Assembly (NCBI GenBank): GCA_937926205.1
Contig: CALEYL010000012.1
Span: 1-64,000 of the forward strand
Reading direction: 5' to 3'
Length of the DNA stretch: 64,000 nucleotides
Source of the DNA: an uncultured Saprospiraceae bacterium
GTDB taxonomy: Bacteria > Bacteroidota > Bacteroidia > Chitinophagales > Saprospiraceae
Shown here piece by piece: positions 16,493 through 26,663 of the stretch. Under the pieces are notes generated by a model. The model was not told the DNA's origin and made no database searches. It saw only the letters and a list, made by a program, of their open reading frames with translations. The position numbers were made by a program, and so were the translations under genes. Positions within the stretch are counted from its first letter, which is position 1, and the number at the start of each line of letters is the position of its first letter.

Positions 16493-18397
16493 TTACACCA
16501 ATTTTGCGCCAACCTTAATATCCTCTACAACCTCAGGATTCAGCAGTGTTGAGATGTCGCCGAGGTTAGAGGTATCGCCTTCCGCTATTTTTCGAAGGAT
16601 GCGGCGCATGATTTTACCGGACCGGGTTTTAGGCAGCCCCGGAACAAACTGAATTTTGTCCGGCCGGGCGATGGGTCCGATTTCATCCGAAACAACATCC
16701 ATGATTTCTCTGCGGAAATCCATTTCGTTTTCGACAGGTTCCATCGTAATCACGTAGGCATAAATGCCCTGTCCTTTTATGTCATGCGGGTATCCTACCA
16801 CAGCAGATTCCACAACTGCCGGATGCTGGTTAATGGCATTTTCTACTTCAGCGGTACCGAGCCTGTGCCCGGAAACATTCATGACATCGTCTACCCGGCC
16901 TATGATGCGGTAATAGCCGTCGGCATCCCGTCGTGCGCCATCGCCCGTAAAGTATAAATCTTTAAAAGCGGAAAAATAGGTGGTCCGGCAACGTTCGTGG
17001 TCGCCGTATGTGGTGCGCAGGATGCCGGGCCAGGGAAACTTGATGCACAAAAGCCCTTCGACGTCATTGCCCTGTATTTCATTCCCGTTGGCGTCTACCA
17101 GACAGGGCTGAACGCCGGGCAGGGGTAAGGTTGCATAACAGGGTTTTGTAGGCGTGATGCCGGCAATCGGAGAAATCAGCATGCCTCCCGTTTCTGTTTG
17201 CCACCAGGTATCTACGATGGGTGCTTTGCCATGACCTATTTTTTCGTCGTACCAATGCCAGGCTTCTGCGTTGATCGGCTCTCCAACGCTGCCCAGCACT
17301 TTAATGGAAGAAAGGTCATGGCCCTGCAGGTACTCATCACCACTGGCCATCAGTGCCCGGATGGCCGTAGGTGCGGTATAAAAATGGGTCACTTTGTGCT
17401 TTTCGCAAACCTGCCAGAATCTGGATGGATCGGGGTAGGTGGGAATCCCTTCAAACATAATGCTCGTAGCGCCTGCCAGCAAGGGGCCATAAACGATATA
17501 AGAGTGCCCGGTAACCCAGCCGATGTCCGCTGTACACCAGAATATATCGCCTTTTTCGTATTGGAACACCGTTTCAAAAGTGTAACAGGTATACACCATG
17601 TAGCCACCGCAGGTATGCACGACGCCTTTGGGTTTTCCGGTTGAACCGGAGGTGTAAAGAATGAAAAGCAGGTCCTCTGCATCCATCTCCTCCGCTTCGC
17701 AGGTATCGGGCTGGTGATCTACTTCAAGGTGCCACCATTTGTCGCGGCCTTCCACCCAGTTGATGTCATTATAGGTGTTGTTATACACCAAAACGGTTTC
17801 CACGGTATCACAACCCAATGCCAGGGCGTCATCCACAATGTGTTTCACATCGATGTGCTTCGGGCCGCGGTCGTTGTAATCGGAGCAGATCACCATTTTG
17901 GCGCCGGCGTCTTTGATGCGGTCGGCTAAGGAATTCGCTGAAAATCCGGCAAAAACAACGGAATGTACTGCGCCAATGCGCGCACAGGCCAAAACGCCGA
18001 TAGCCAGTTCAGGCACCATAGGCATGTAAAAGCAAATCCGGTCGCCTTTGCCAATGCCATTGGCGCGCAGTGCGTTTGCAGCCTGGCAAACAGCGGCATG
18101 AAGTTCCTTGTAGGTAAAAGTGCGTACTTCACCTTCAGGGTCATTGGGTTCAAAAATAAGGGCTGTCTGGTCGCCACGGGTTGCCAGATGCCGGTCCAGG
18201 CAATTTTCTGTAATGTTCATTTTGCCACCTGAAAACCATTTGATTTCCGGCGAACGAAAATTCCATTCCAATACTTTGTCCCAGGGCTTGCGCCAGGTAA
18301 AAGTCGAAGCCAGTTCGGCCCAAAATTCTTCCGGATCCTGAACGCTTTTTGCGTAAGCGGCCCGGTAATCCTCGATCGTTTTGATGCGCTGTGTCAT
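16493..18397 (-). CDS. acs: Acetyl-CoA synthetase (AMP-forming)
   Basis: This 634-aa cytosolic enzyme makes acetyl-CoA from acetate, ATP and CoA. Signature features are the P-loop-like YTSGSTGKPKGVVH, the acetate/CoA pocket segment DTWWQTETGG and the C-terminal PKTRSGKIMRR with K595, the lysine that is reversibly acetylated in homologues. Length is close to the usual 630-660. On the minus strand it is preceded by a 75-aa membrane protein and an MHS-family transporter, an arrangement that recalls the acs-yjcH-actP acetate operon although the transporter family differs. Confidence 0.96.
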   Translation of the reverse strand: MTQRIKTIEDYRAAYAKSVQDPEEFWAELASTFTWRKPWDKVLEWNFRSPEIKWFSGGKMNITENCLDRHLATRGDQTALIFEPNDPEGEVRTFTYKELHAAVCQAANALRANGIGKGDRICFYMPMVPELAIGVLACARIGAVHSVVFAGFSANSLADRIKDAGAKMVICSDYNDRGPKHIDVKHIVDDALALGCDTVETVLVYNNTYNDINWVEGRDKWWHLEVDHQPDTCEAEEMDAEDLLFILYTSGSTGKPKGVVHTCGGYMVYTCYTFETVFQYEKGDIFWCTADIGWVTGHSYIVYGPLLAGATSIMFEGIPTYPDPSRFWQVCEKHKVTHFYTAPTAIRALMASGDEYLQGHDLSSIKVLGSVGEPINAEAWHWYDEKIGHGKAPIVDTWWQTETGGMLISPIAGITPTKPCYATLPLPGVQPCLVDANGNEIQGNDVEGLLCIKFPWPGILRTTYGDHERCRTTYFSAFKDLYFTGDGARRDADGYYRIIGRVDDVMNVSGHRLGTAEVENAINQHPAVVESAVVGYPHDIKGQGIYAYVITMEPVENEMDFRREIMDVVSDEIGPIARPDKIQFVPGLPKTRSGKIMRRILRKIAEGDTSNLGDISTLLNPEVVEDIKVGAKLV

Positions 18398-18410
18398 GAT
18401 GTTCGTTATT

Positions 18411-18535
18411 TTAAGGGTAGAGAGGGTAGAGAGTAGAAGGTAGAAGGTAGAGAGTAGAAGGAATGCCCTGAACCAGCAGCCTGCCTACTTTAACCTTTAA
18501 CCTTTATCCTTTATCCTTTATCCTTTCCACTTTAT
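18411..18535. repeat. Simple-sequence tracts upstream of acs
   Basis: GGTAGAGAGTAGAAGGTAGA-type purine repeats (about 18414-18462) are followed by CCTTTAACCTTTATCC-type repeats (about 18492-18525). They form a strongly purine/pyrimidine-biased leader between acs and the 75-aa gene. Replication slippage here could change the leader length. Confidence 0.7.
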
Positions 18536-18550
18536 AAAAAGCGCCGACCA

Positions 18551-18778
18551 CTACTGATCATACTCCCCTTTAAAGGCATAATAGCCGAAAGTTAGCAAAC
18601 TTCCAACAATGATTGGCGTCAGGATGAACAACATGATGATCCCAAACACCAGATCGGATGAATTGCCTGCAAGGCCATTGCTGAATTTCGGCAGACCAAT
18701 GGAAGTAATGCTGAAGTATCCTGCAAAGGCGCCGAGAGCCATCCAAAGTACGCCTGCCATTCTTTTGAAAGTATTCAT
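18551..18778 (-). CDS. 75-aa membrane protein of the acetate transporter operon
   Basis: This small protein has two membrane helices (about 8-28 and 43-68) and ends in TFGYYAFKGEYDQ. Short two-helix proteins with a GYYALKGEYD-like end are commonly found beside MFS transporters in Bacteroidota. It starts 15 bp after the stop of the MHS transporter and precedes acs on the same strand. By position it parallels YjcH, but no homology to YjcH is claimed. It may be an accessory subunit of the transporter. Confidence 0.75.
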   Translation of the reverse strand: MNTFKRMAGVLWMALGAFAGYFSITSIGLPKFSNGLAGNSSDLVFGIIMLFILTPIIVGSLLTFGYYAFKGEYDQ

Positions 18779-18792
18779 ACGGTGATGGTATT

Positions 18793-20325
18793 TTAGTCGT
18801 GAATATGCTTGTTTTTTTCGTCAATATAAACCAATCCGATGATGAAACAAATCCCGGCAATGAGAATCGGATACCAGATTCCCTGGAGGAACCAGTCCGC
18901 ATTTCCATTGGCTTTTGCTGTTGTGGCCAGGTACGTAGCTACTGCCGGCATTAACCCTCCGAATACGCCATTGCCGATGTGATAGGGCAGCGACATGGAC
19001 GTGTATCGGATTTTTGTGGGAAACAGCTCCACCAGAAATGCGGCTATCGGGCCGTAGACCATCGTGACAAAAATAATCTGAATGAAAATGAGCAAAACCA
19101 GGGTCCAGAAGGCTGCGGCCGGCAGCAAGGTTGCTGCTTTGATTTTTTCCGGTGGGGGAGCCTGGTTTAGCATTGCAGGTTTCAGGGCTGTCCGGGTTTC
19201 TGTAAACGTGGCGCCGTCTGAAAACGTCTTGTGTGTCATGGTGGTAATCAGGCTGTCGGCAGGATTTTTTTCGTCCGCTTTCCGGGTTACCTCAACACTC
19301 GTTTTTCCTGCAATTTCCATTCGATGTTCCGGGCCGGCGATGTCGTACATGGTGTGATAAATGGGAAAATAGCTCAGAATGGCTACGAGCATTCCCGTCA
19401 GCATGACCGGTTTCCGGCCGATTTTATCTGAAAGCCAGCCAAAAATGACAAAAAACGGCGTGCCAAATACAAAAGCCCAGGTCATCATTTTTTCCACCTG
19501 AAGGGCATCAATACCACAATCGACTTTCAGAAAATTCATGGCATAATAGTGTCCGGTATACCAGATCACTCCCTGCCCCATGGTGGCGCCCAACAATGCG
19601 AGTAAGACGAATTTGAAGTTCAGCTTGTTTCCAAAACTCGCGGTCAACGGATTGCTCACGGTCTCTCCGGCAGCTTTCGCTTTGGCAAAAAGGGGCGACT
19701 CCTGCATGTTTCGCCGGATAATATAGGAAATGCCAACCATCACAATTGAAAGCCAGAAAGGAATCCGCCAGCCCCAGTCTGAAAAAACTTTTTCACCCAT
19801 CATCGATTTGGTGACCATGATGACCAGCAGAGAAATAAACAAACCAAGGGTTGCTGTCGTCTGAATCCAGGAAGTCCAGTAGCCCCGTTCCCCTTTTGCA
19901 GCGTGCTCGGCGACATAAGTGGCCGCACCGCCATATTCCCCGCCAAGGGCAAGTCCCTGAAGCAATCGCAGAATCAGCACCAGAAAAGGCGCTAAAAAGC
20001 CAATACTTTCATAACCGGGAATACAGCCAATGAGGAACGTAGCTCCCCCCATGAGCAACAGGGTCATCATAAAGGTGTATTTCCTTCCGACAATATCGCC
20101 CAGCCGTCCAAAAAACAAAGCACCGAAAGGCCGTACCACAAATCCTGCCGCAAAAGTGGCGAGTGTGGAAAGAAAAGCCGCTGTAGGATTGTCCTGAGGG
20201 AAAAATTTGAGAGAAATAACGGGAGCGAGGCTTCCAAAAATATAAAAATCATACCACTCGATCATGGTGCCCACAGAGGAAGCCCCAATGACTTTTCGGA
20301 TTGCCGCATTCGACTTGCCAAGCAT
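18793..20325 (-). CDS. MFS transporter, metabolite:H+ symporter (MHS/ProP-like) family
   Basis: This is a 510-aa inner-membrane transporter with 12 predicted helices. Family marks are GTMIEWYDFYIFGSLAPV near the N-terminus, RPFGALFFGRLGDIVGRKYT (loop 2-3) and RLLQGLALGGEYGGAATYVAEH. A hydrophilic insertion of about 75 residues (about 330-400) in the second half is unusual for the family. MHS members carry carboxylates, proline, betaine or shikimate. Its position ahead of acs suggests acetate or another short carboxylate. It is the first gene of the likely three-gene operon. Confidence 0.88.
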   Translation of the reverse strand: MLGKSNAAIRKVIGASSVGTMIEWYDFYIFGSLAPVISLKFFPQDNPTAAFLSTLATFAAGFVVRPFGALFFGRLGDIVGRKYTFMMTLLLMGGATFLIGCIPGYESIGFLAPFLVLILRLLQGLALGGEYGGAATYVAEHAAKGERGYWTSWIQTTATLGLFISLLVIMVTKSMMGEKVFSDWGWRIPFWLSIVMVGISYIIRRNMQESPLFAKAKAAGETVSNPLTASFGNKLNFKFVLLALLGATMGQGVIWYTGHYYAMNFLKVDCGIDALQVEKMMTWAFVFGTPFFVIFGWLSDKIGRKPVMLTGMLVAILSYFPIYHTMYDIAGPEHRMEIAGKTSVEVTRKADEKNPADSLITTMTHKTFSDGATFTETRTALKPAMLNQAPPPEKIKAATLLPAAAFWTLVLLIFIQIIFVTMVYGPIAAFLVELFPTKIRYTSMSLPYHIGNGVFGGLMPAVATYLATTAKANGNADWFLQGIWYPILIAGICFIIGLVYIDEKNKHIHD

Positions 20326-20545
20326 GTTTAGTGATTTTAGGTGTCTTTATGGCAGAATCACTCCCGGTGTTGTTTCTTTTTGTAAAACAAGCTTTTACGA
20401 AGGATGAAACTTTTTTTGTATTTCAAATATAGACATATCCACCAGTTTGTCTGCCTAAAGCTGAAAAATGAAGGTTAAATAATGGGGATAATACCTGCAA
20501 TTGTCTAGTTTTGAAGCAGGCTGGTAATGTATGGCGTAAGGCAGC

Positions 20546-20917
20546 TTATGGATGGAGCGCGTCAAACAGCATCCGGGTTGGCGCCGTATCGTAAATGATC
20601 TTCACGGAACGGATTTTACCCAGTTCGTCAAAAGCAAAAACATCCACACAATCAAACACGGTTTTTGCGCCATTGGCCATCGTCCAGGTGTATAGAAAAT
20701 TCACGGCTGCAGTCCGGGACTCCTCGTTGGTGAAAACATCCAGCAGGCTGATCTCCGAAGTGGTGGTATCTGCCATCAATTTGGGGTAAAAAACACGCGC
20801 TTCCAATGCGCCGTACAAGGGAGAGTACACCATCGCCTCTTCTGAAAAAAGCGCCAGCAAAGCCTTGATGTCAGCCCTTTCCAGTCCGTCAAGATATTGT
20901 TTTATTAAGGTTTTCAT
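20546..20917 (-). CDS. NTF2-like (SnoaL-type) protein
   Basis: This is a 123-aa cytosolic protein with the SnoaL/NTF2-like pattern: an N-terminal helix (IKQYLDGLERADIKALLALFS), then EEAMVYSPLYG and four strands ending in KIRSVKIIYD. No signal peptide is seen. Such proteins bind or convert small hydrophobic molecules, and no substrate can be named. It stands alone upstream of the MHS operon on the same strand, about 220 bp away. Confidence 0.8.
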   Translation of the reverse strand: MKTLIKQYLDGLERADIKALLALFSEEAMVYSPLYGALEARVFYPKLMADTTTSEISLLDVFTNEESRTAAVNFLYTWTMANGAKTVFDCVDVFAFDELGKIRSVKIIYDTAPTRMLFDALHP

Positions 20918-21301
20918 TAAATTATGATTTTTTAAAAAAATGTGCCGAAAGGAGAAACAAATATTTATTATTCGAGTATAACGAAAGTGCTTGTTATCCG
21001 ATCTCTTCAGGGGAGATCCCGGCGCTTATATCCAGCAACTTTCACAAATCAAATTGCCATGAAAAATTTTTTTATCGCAAAAATGGGCCTAACTTCGCCA
21101 GACCTGTATGAGATAGCGCCGCTTTTGGCGTGCTTGCAAACATACCAAAATTAAACACTCCCCACTGCTGTCCTGATTTATCCAATTTGCTGATGCAGTT
21201 GCATTCAGTTATGTATGGTATAGGTAGACTGGTCCACGTTCACAACAATAAAGTCCAATTGCATGAATAGTTTTGTCATCACCAATAAACAAAGTCGCTC
21301 T
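20918..21301. other. Intergenic gap, no gene supported
   Basis: This 384-bp AT-rich stretch separates divergent genes. A 70-codon open frame (20942-21154) has no family resemblance or convincing start signal and is not called. Promoters for both flanking genes must lie here, but no element could be fixed with confidence. Confidence 0.5.
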
Positions 21302-24300
21302 ATGAGATTCAAACCATTACTTTCGCTCTGTTTGTTGCTTTTTGCATTGGCCCAGGGGGCAATGGCGCAGCAAACAGCCGAGTGTATCCAAAACGCCACC
21401 ATTGCTACGGCGGGCGGCGCTACCAATTTATTTGTATGCCAGGGCGATGGCGAGCCCAACGTCATTCGCTTCAAAACCAAGATCATTCCTACCCCGGCGG
21501 CTTACATTGTAACCGATGCGGGCGGCAACATTTTGTACGTTTCTACCAATTCCACCATTAATTTTGAAAATCTTCCTTCGGGAACCCTGCACGTCTATGC
21601 CGTTTCTTACCTCGGCCAGTTGCTGGCAGCTCCCGGACTGAACATTTTTAATGATCCGCTGGGCTCGATTTGCTATGCCCTGACGACGAATTTTGTAACC
21701 ATTAACAATGTGTCGCCAGATGGGGGCATGGTTGCAGCGGAAGGCGGAAGTACGAGTCTGATCGTTTGTACCAATGATGCTACGCCCGACCAGTTCAATT
21801 TTACGACTACCAGCACCAGTCCGCTGTACGCTTATCTGGTTACGGATGCAAACAACGTCATCCTCCAGGTTTCTACCTCCGGAAACGTTGATTTTTCCAC
21901 TTTGCCCAATGGCATTTGCAGGGTCTGGGGTTTTGCATATGTAGGCAACATCACGGCAACGCCCGGACTCAACGCCGCCACAAGCACCCTGTCTACCGAT
22001 TGCTTTGACCTTTCCTCCAACTTTGTAACGGTAGATAAGACAACGCCTGATGGCGGTACCGTAGCCCTCGACAACGGCAGCACAGACGTAACTTATTGCA
22101 CCGGGGCGAGTGTTCCTGCATTAAACCTGGTGAACCAGTCTACTTCAGCTGCTCCTTATGCCTACTTGTTGACCGACGCAAACAACCTGCTTGTACAGGT
22201 ACTTAGCGGCAATACAGTTGATTTTGACGCCCTGACGCCGGGTGTTTACCGCGTTTGGGGCGTATCTTATACCGGCGCATTTCTGATAAATGCCGGCGAT
22301 GATGCGGCTTCAGCAGTGCTTACAGACGGTTGTTATGATTTGTCGGAAAACTTCATCAGCATTCTCAAGCGCAACCTCGATGGCGGAACTGTCAGCCTGT
22401 CAAACCTCGCAACAGCGACCTATACCTGCGACGGCGACGGTATTTCTGATGAGATTGCGATCATTACCACTGTTACCGATCCGGAAGAACAATATATTTT
22501 TGTCATCACCAATGAATTGAACAACATCGTCGGTACGACAACTGACGGGATCATTGATTTTGAAGGCACAGGGCCTGGCATCTGCCGCGTCTGGGGTCTG
22601 GCTTATTCCGGGAACCTGACGGTAACACCCGGCCAGAATGCGATGCAGGCGGATTTGTCGGACGAATGTTTTCAACTCTCTGCCAACTATGTTGAAGTAG
22701 AGAAAAAACAAACGTTTGGCGGCAGCGTGACGCTGCAAAATGGCGACGATGTCATAGAAGTCTGTGCCGGCGACGGCAATGCCGATGCCCTTACCTTTGT
22801 TACCGATGGTGGTGATGGCGAGCATTACAATTTCTTTGTGACGGATGCGAACAACATCATCCTTTCTATTTCAACAGATGGTGTCATCGATTTTGAAAAC
22901 GAGGCCGGTGGTATTTACCGGGTTTGGGGCGCCGCTTATTCCGGCGACCTGAATGCCCAGGTAGGTGAAAACATCGAAAATGCCGTGATTTCTCTGGAAT
23001 GTTATGAGTTGAGCGAAAACTTCGTAAAAGTTGACGTCACTTTTGTTGACGGCGGCTCGGTTTCCATTTTTGGCGGAGCGACCTCGACTTTTGTTTGCGC
23101 CAACGATAGTGAATCGGACATCCTCACCTTCGATTTTGTAACCGATGCCCTGAATGCAGACTATACCTTTATTGTTACGGATGAAAACAACAAAGCCCTC
23201 GTCGTGCTGGCGGGCAATGCCGTTGATTTCAACGTGGCTTCACCGGATCACATCTGCAGGGTTTACGGCATTTCTTTCACGGGCACGCTAACCATTGGGT
23301 TGGGCGACGACATTACTGCTTCGCAATTGTCAACCAGGTGCTTTGAATTGTCGGGCAACTTTGTGGAAATCAGAAAAGAAGAAACAAACGGCGGCACGGT
23401 TTCCGAAGCGGCAGGCCAGGATGCTTATTTTGTTTGCCCCGACGGACTTGCCAATGTGCTTTCCTTCTCCAATACCGGGGTAAGCACCGGCCAGTATACT
23501 TATGTGATTACGAATGAAATCAATACCATCGTGGCGGTAATGCCCGACGGCGATATTGATTTTGATGCTTTTGCAGAAGATACCTACCGCGTTTGGGGGC
23601 TGGCTTATACCGGCAACATTACGGCAGTTATCGGCGATAACGCTGCTGCTACGGCCTTAACCGATGAATGTTACAGCCTGAGCAATAATTACATCACGGT
23701 TACGGTAGGTACTCCCGATGGCGGCGACCTGAGTGCAGGCGGAGCGCTGGAAGTTTACAGCTGCCCGGGCGACAGCGAACCGGATGTGCTGAATTTTGAC
23801 CATACCGGCACATCAGGCGTTGGCTATGCTTTGGCAATTACAGACGAAAACGATAAAGTAATTGCAGTTGCCATTGGCACCGAATTTGACTTTGGCGCCC
23901 TGACTGAAGGCATTTACCGCGTCTGGGGTATTTCTTATACCGGTTCGCTGACAGTTGTTGAAGGCGACGACCTCAACAGTGTGGATCTATCAAGCGAATG
24001 TTTTGACCTGAGCAATAACTTTGTGCTGGTTACCCACCAGTCTCCTGAAGGCGGCGCGGTCGCATTGGCCGGGGGCGCTACAACGGCTTATTTGTGTCCC
24101 GGCGGCGCTGGTTCCAGCCTGTTGTTTTTTGAACACAGCGGTTCAACCGGACCGGGCTTTACCTACATCATCACAGATGAAAACAACATCATTGTCGCCA
24201 TTGTAGACGGCAATTCCATTAACCTGAACAATCTGCCGGAAGGCACTTACCGCGCCTGGGGCGTGGCTTATACAGGGAATCTGATCGCTGCAATTGGAAA

Positions 24301-26365
24301 CGATGCAGCTGTTGATGCCTTGTCGAGCGGTTGCTACGCTTTGAGTGGTAACTTTGTCAGCATCGTCAACCAAATACCTGATGGCGGAACCATTGCCGGT
24401 CAGGGAGGCGTCTCCATATTTGATATTTGTACCGGCGACGGCGACCCTGATGTCATTGATTTTACCGTGACCGGAAATACGGCAGGCAGTTATGCCTATC
24501 TGATTACAGACGATAATGATTTCCTCGTCGGCGTCATCACAGAGAATAACTTTGACTTTGAAAATTCCAGCATCGACGGTACATTCAGGATTTATGGGGT
24601 TGCGTATACCGGTGATCTCGTTCTGATTCCGGGCGACCCGATTATGCTTGTTCCGGCTTCTAACGATTGCTACGACCTGACGGATAACTTCATTACAGTC
24701 AATACGACCATCGTGGATGGCAGCGTCCTTTTCTCCGACATTAACGGAACTGAAACCCTGTACATCTGCGCAGGTGACGGAGAAGCAGACGTCGTTTCTT
24801 TCTTCTCCGGAACCCTTGGCTCGGTGGCCGGTTACCGTTTCGTTATTACGAATGAGAACAACATCATTCTTGCGTACATGACTGGTAATCAGCAGAATTT
24901 TGAAGCTACGGCAGGGTTTGCCCGTTTGCGTGTCTGGGGGCTGGCATATACCGGAACGCTGAATTCGGCGCCTTTCGGGCTAAACATCACGACGGCTAAC
25001 ATGGCCAGCGGTTGCTTTGACCTTTCAGATAATTACATCGACATCATCAGGGATTTACCGGAGGGTGGCAGTGTTACCACCAGCTCGAAAACGGATATTC
25101 TTTTGTGTATCGGCGCTGTTAGTGGCGTGCGGCACTTTGAGACGACTTCAACCTCGAATTCGGCTTATGTTTATCTGGTAACCTCTGAAGACAATGTGAT
25201 CATCCACATTGCCGATTCGGATGAGATTGATTTCAATATGTTTGATCCGGGTGTTTACCGGATCTGGGGACTTTCCTACACGGGGGTATTAACGGCGTTT
25301 GTGGGTCAGGAAATCACAGCTTCGGCTAACCTGGCAACCAGCTGCTTTGAGTTGTCCACCAACTTTGTTCGGATTGACAGAGCGCCTGCTGTTGACGGTG
25401 GCGAAGTTTCTGACTTCAGCGGCGAAACGCAGTTTTATTTCTGCCCGAATAACGACAACGGGGACCTTGTCATTTTACAAACGACCAGCCTGGATACGAA
25501 TTACGTCTATGTGATTACCGATGGCAACGGCAATATCCTGATTCCTGAAATCATTGGGGAAGTGATTGACTTTGATCCTGCTGCTCCGGGTACTTACCGG
25601 GTTTATGGCATTTCTTACAATGGCGAACCGCTTTACGGATTCGGAACAAATGTGATCACGGATCCTTTGTCAGACAACTGCTACGTTACTTCTTCCAATT
25701 TCATCAGTATTGTCGTTACGGCGCCCATAGGCGGAACGGTGGCTACAACGGAAGGGGAGACGGAAGTCAGTGTCATCAACGGCGATGGCGAACCGGATGT
25801 CGTCGGCGTGCTCAGTACTGGCGCTTCTGCAACGCCTTTTACCTATCTGATTACGGATGAGAACAATGTAATTGTGGCAATTCCTGCCGGCAATTCTTTC
25901 GACTTCGAATCGCTGCCAACCGGCGTCTACCGCATTTGGGGGCTGGCTTATACAGGCACACTTCTGGCCGATATCGGCGATGACGCAGCACTCACCGAGC
26001 TTTCAGACGATTGCTTCGATCTGAGTGCCAACTTTGTTCAGGTTACCAGCGAACCATTGGGTACGCTTCGTCCAGAGGCGCTGTCTCCTGTTCAGCAAAC
26101 TCCGGCTATTGTCAGCCTCAGGCTTTCGCCAAACCCGGCTCAAAGCCGATTGGTTGCCGATCTGAACCTGAGCGCCATCGAGCGCCCGACAACCGCGATC
26201 CGCGTTTTCAGCACAACCGGCCAAATGGTGCTCCAGATGAACGAGCCGGCTGTTGAAGGAGCCAATCGCTATGTTCTTGGCGTTAGCGACCTCGTGCCGG
26301 GCTTGTACCTGCTTCAGGTAAGCAACGGTAGTGCTGTTCAAACAGCTAAATTTGTGAAAGAGTAA
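21302..26365 (+). CDS. T9SS-exported protein with 14 repeats of about 107 residues
   Basis: This is a 1687-aa protein. A signal peptide (ends AQGAMAQ, about residue 23) is followed by 14 tandem repeats of about 107 residues. Each follows one pattern: DGGTV, a Cys-containing strand (VCxGDG), YxYxITDENNxI, DFxxLPxGxYRVWGxAYTGNL, then LSxxCFDLSxNFV. Most repeats keep two Cys residues, which could form a disulfide; the last repeat has lost the first. A T9SS type A sorting domain (LRLSPNPAQ to the end) closes the chain, so it is probably displayed on or released from the cell surface. The repeat family is not known to me; an adhesion or structural role is a guess. The start at 21302 gives a clean signal peptide, while 21263 adds 13 residues. 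Confidence 0.88.
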   Translation: MRFKPLLSLCLLLFALAQGAMAQQTAECIQNATIATAGGATNLFVCQGDGEPNVIRFKTKIIPTPAAYIVTDAGGNILYVSTNSTINFENLPSGTLHVYAVSYLGQLLAAPGLNIFNDPLGSICYALTTNFVTINNVSPDGGMVAAEGGSTSLIVCTNDATPDQFNFTTTSTSPLYAYLVTDANNVILQVSTSGNVDFSTLPNGICRVWGFAYVGNITATPGLNAATSTLSTDCFDLSSNFVTVDKTTPDGGTVALDNGSTDVTYCTGASVPALNLVNQSTSAAPYAYLLTDANNLLVQVLSGNTVDFDALTPGVYRVWGVSYTGAFLINAGDDAASAVLTDGCYDLSENFISILKRNLDGGTVSLSNLATATYTCDGDGISDEIAIITTVTDPEEQYIFVITNELNNIVGTTTDGIIDFEGTGPGICRVWGLAYSGNLTVTPGQNAMQADLSDECFQLSANYVEVEKKQTFGGSVTLQNGDDVIEVCAGDGNADALTFVTDGGDGEHYNFFVTDANNIILSISTDGVIDFENEAGGIYRVWGAAYSGDLNAQVGENIENAVISLECYELSENFVKVDVTFVDGGSVSIFGGATSTFVCANDSESDILTFDFVTDALNADYTFIVTDENNKALVVLAGNAVDFNVASPDHICRVYGISFTGTLTIGLGDDITASQLSTRCFELSGNFVEIRKEETNGGTVSEAAGQDAYFVCPDGLANVLSFSNTGVSTGQYTYVITNEINTIVAVMPDGDIDFDAFAEDTYRVWGLAYTGNITAVIGDNAAATALTDECYSLSNNYITVTVGTPDGGDLSAGGALEVYSCPGDSEPDVLNFDHTGTSGVGYALAITDENDKVIAVAIGTEFDFGALTEGIYRVWGISYTGSLTVVEGDDLNSVDLSSECFDLSNNFVLVTHQSPEGGAVALAGGATTAYLCPGGAGSSLLFFEHSGSTGPGFTYIITDENNIIVAIVDGNSINLNNLPEGTYRAWGVAYTGNLIAAIGNDAAVDALSSGCYALSGNFVSIVNQIPDGGTIAGQGGVSIFDICTGDGDPDVIDFTVTGNTAGSYAYLITDDNDFLVGVITENNFDFENSSIDGTFRIYGVAYTGDLVLIPGDPIMLVPASNDCYDLTDNFITVNTTIVDGSVLFSDINGTETLYICAGDGEADVVSFFSGTLGSVAGYRFVITNENNIILAYMTGNQQNFEATAGFARLRVWGLAYTGTLNSAPFGLNITTANMASGCFDLSDNYIDIIRDLPEGGSVTTSSKTDILLCIGAVSGVRHFETTSTSNSAYVYLVTSEDNVIIHIADSDEIDFNMFDPGVYRIWGLSYTGVLTAFVGQEITASANLATSCFELSTNFVRIDRAPAVDGGEVSDFSGETQFYFCPNNDNGDLVILQTTSLDTNYVYVITDGNGNILIPEIIGEVIDFDPAAPGTYRVYGISYNGEPLYGFGTNVITDPLSDNCYVTSSNFISIVVTAPIGGTVATTEGETEVSVINGDGEPDVVGVLSTGASATPFTYLITDENNVIVAIPAGNSFDFESLPTGVYRIWGLAYTGTLLADIGDDAALTELSDDCFDLSANFVQVTSEPLGTLRPEALSPVQQTPAIVSLRLSPNPAQSRLVADLNLSAIERPTTAIRVFSTTGQMVLQMNEPAVEGANRYVLGVSDLVPGLYLLQVSNGSAVQTAKFVKE

Positions 26366-26390
26366 AATTGTTAGTTTTCCATATTCATTT

Positions 26391-26434
26391 GCGCCCGGTT
26401 CCGAGTTTTTCGGGGTCGGGCGCTGTGTTTTTGG
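26391..26434 (+). terminator. Rho-independent terminator after the repeat protein
   Basis: GCGCCCG (26391-26397) pairs with CGGGCGC (26417-26423). The stem continues inward through G-T wobbles and CCGA/TCGG to a TTT loop, and TGTGTTTTTGG follows. It lies 26 bp past the stop of the 14-repeat protein. Confidence 0.75.
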
Positions 26435-26478
26435 TTATCAATACATCGGCCTTCGGGACCTGGTAGGACTCGTTTCCC

Positions 26479-26501
26479 GCCTGCCTACCGGACAGGCAGG
26501 C
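26479..26501. repeat. GCCTGCC-type palindrome with GC-rich flank
   Basis: GCCTGCCTACCGGACAGGCA and following bases lie in a longer element (about 26460-26660) rich in GGCCGCAAAGG and TCCGCGGGCCCCTT motifs. Similar neighbouring text occurs at 46720-46790 and 58910-58980. It fills the gap between two convergent genes. Confidence 0.65.
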
Positions 26502-26663
26502 AAAGGTCGCGGAGGGATCGCGGAGGCCGCAAAGGGGGGCTAAAAAAGATGCCTGATGTAATTCCCCTTCTTTCGCGGTCTTAGCGAATCCTTAGCGTAC
26601 TCCGCGGGCCCCTTTAATAACAAAAGCTTGCAGTGTTCCCCTTCCTCCGCGGGCCCCTTCTCG

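Noticed and set aside
20942..21154. 70-codon open frame in the gap before the 14-repeat protein
   Set aside because: It has no family resemblance or convincing start signal, and its composition is like the surrounding non-coding DNA.
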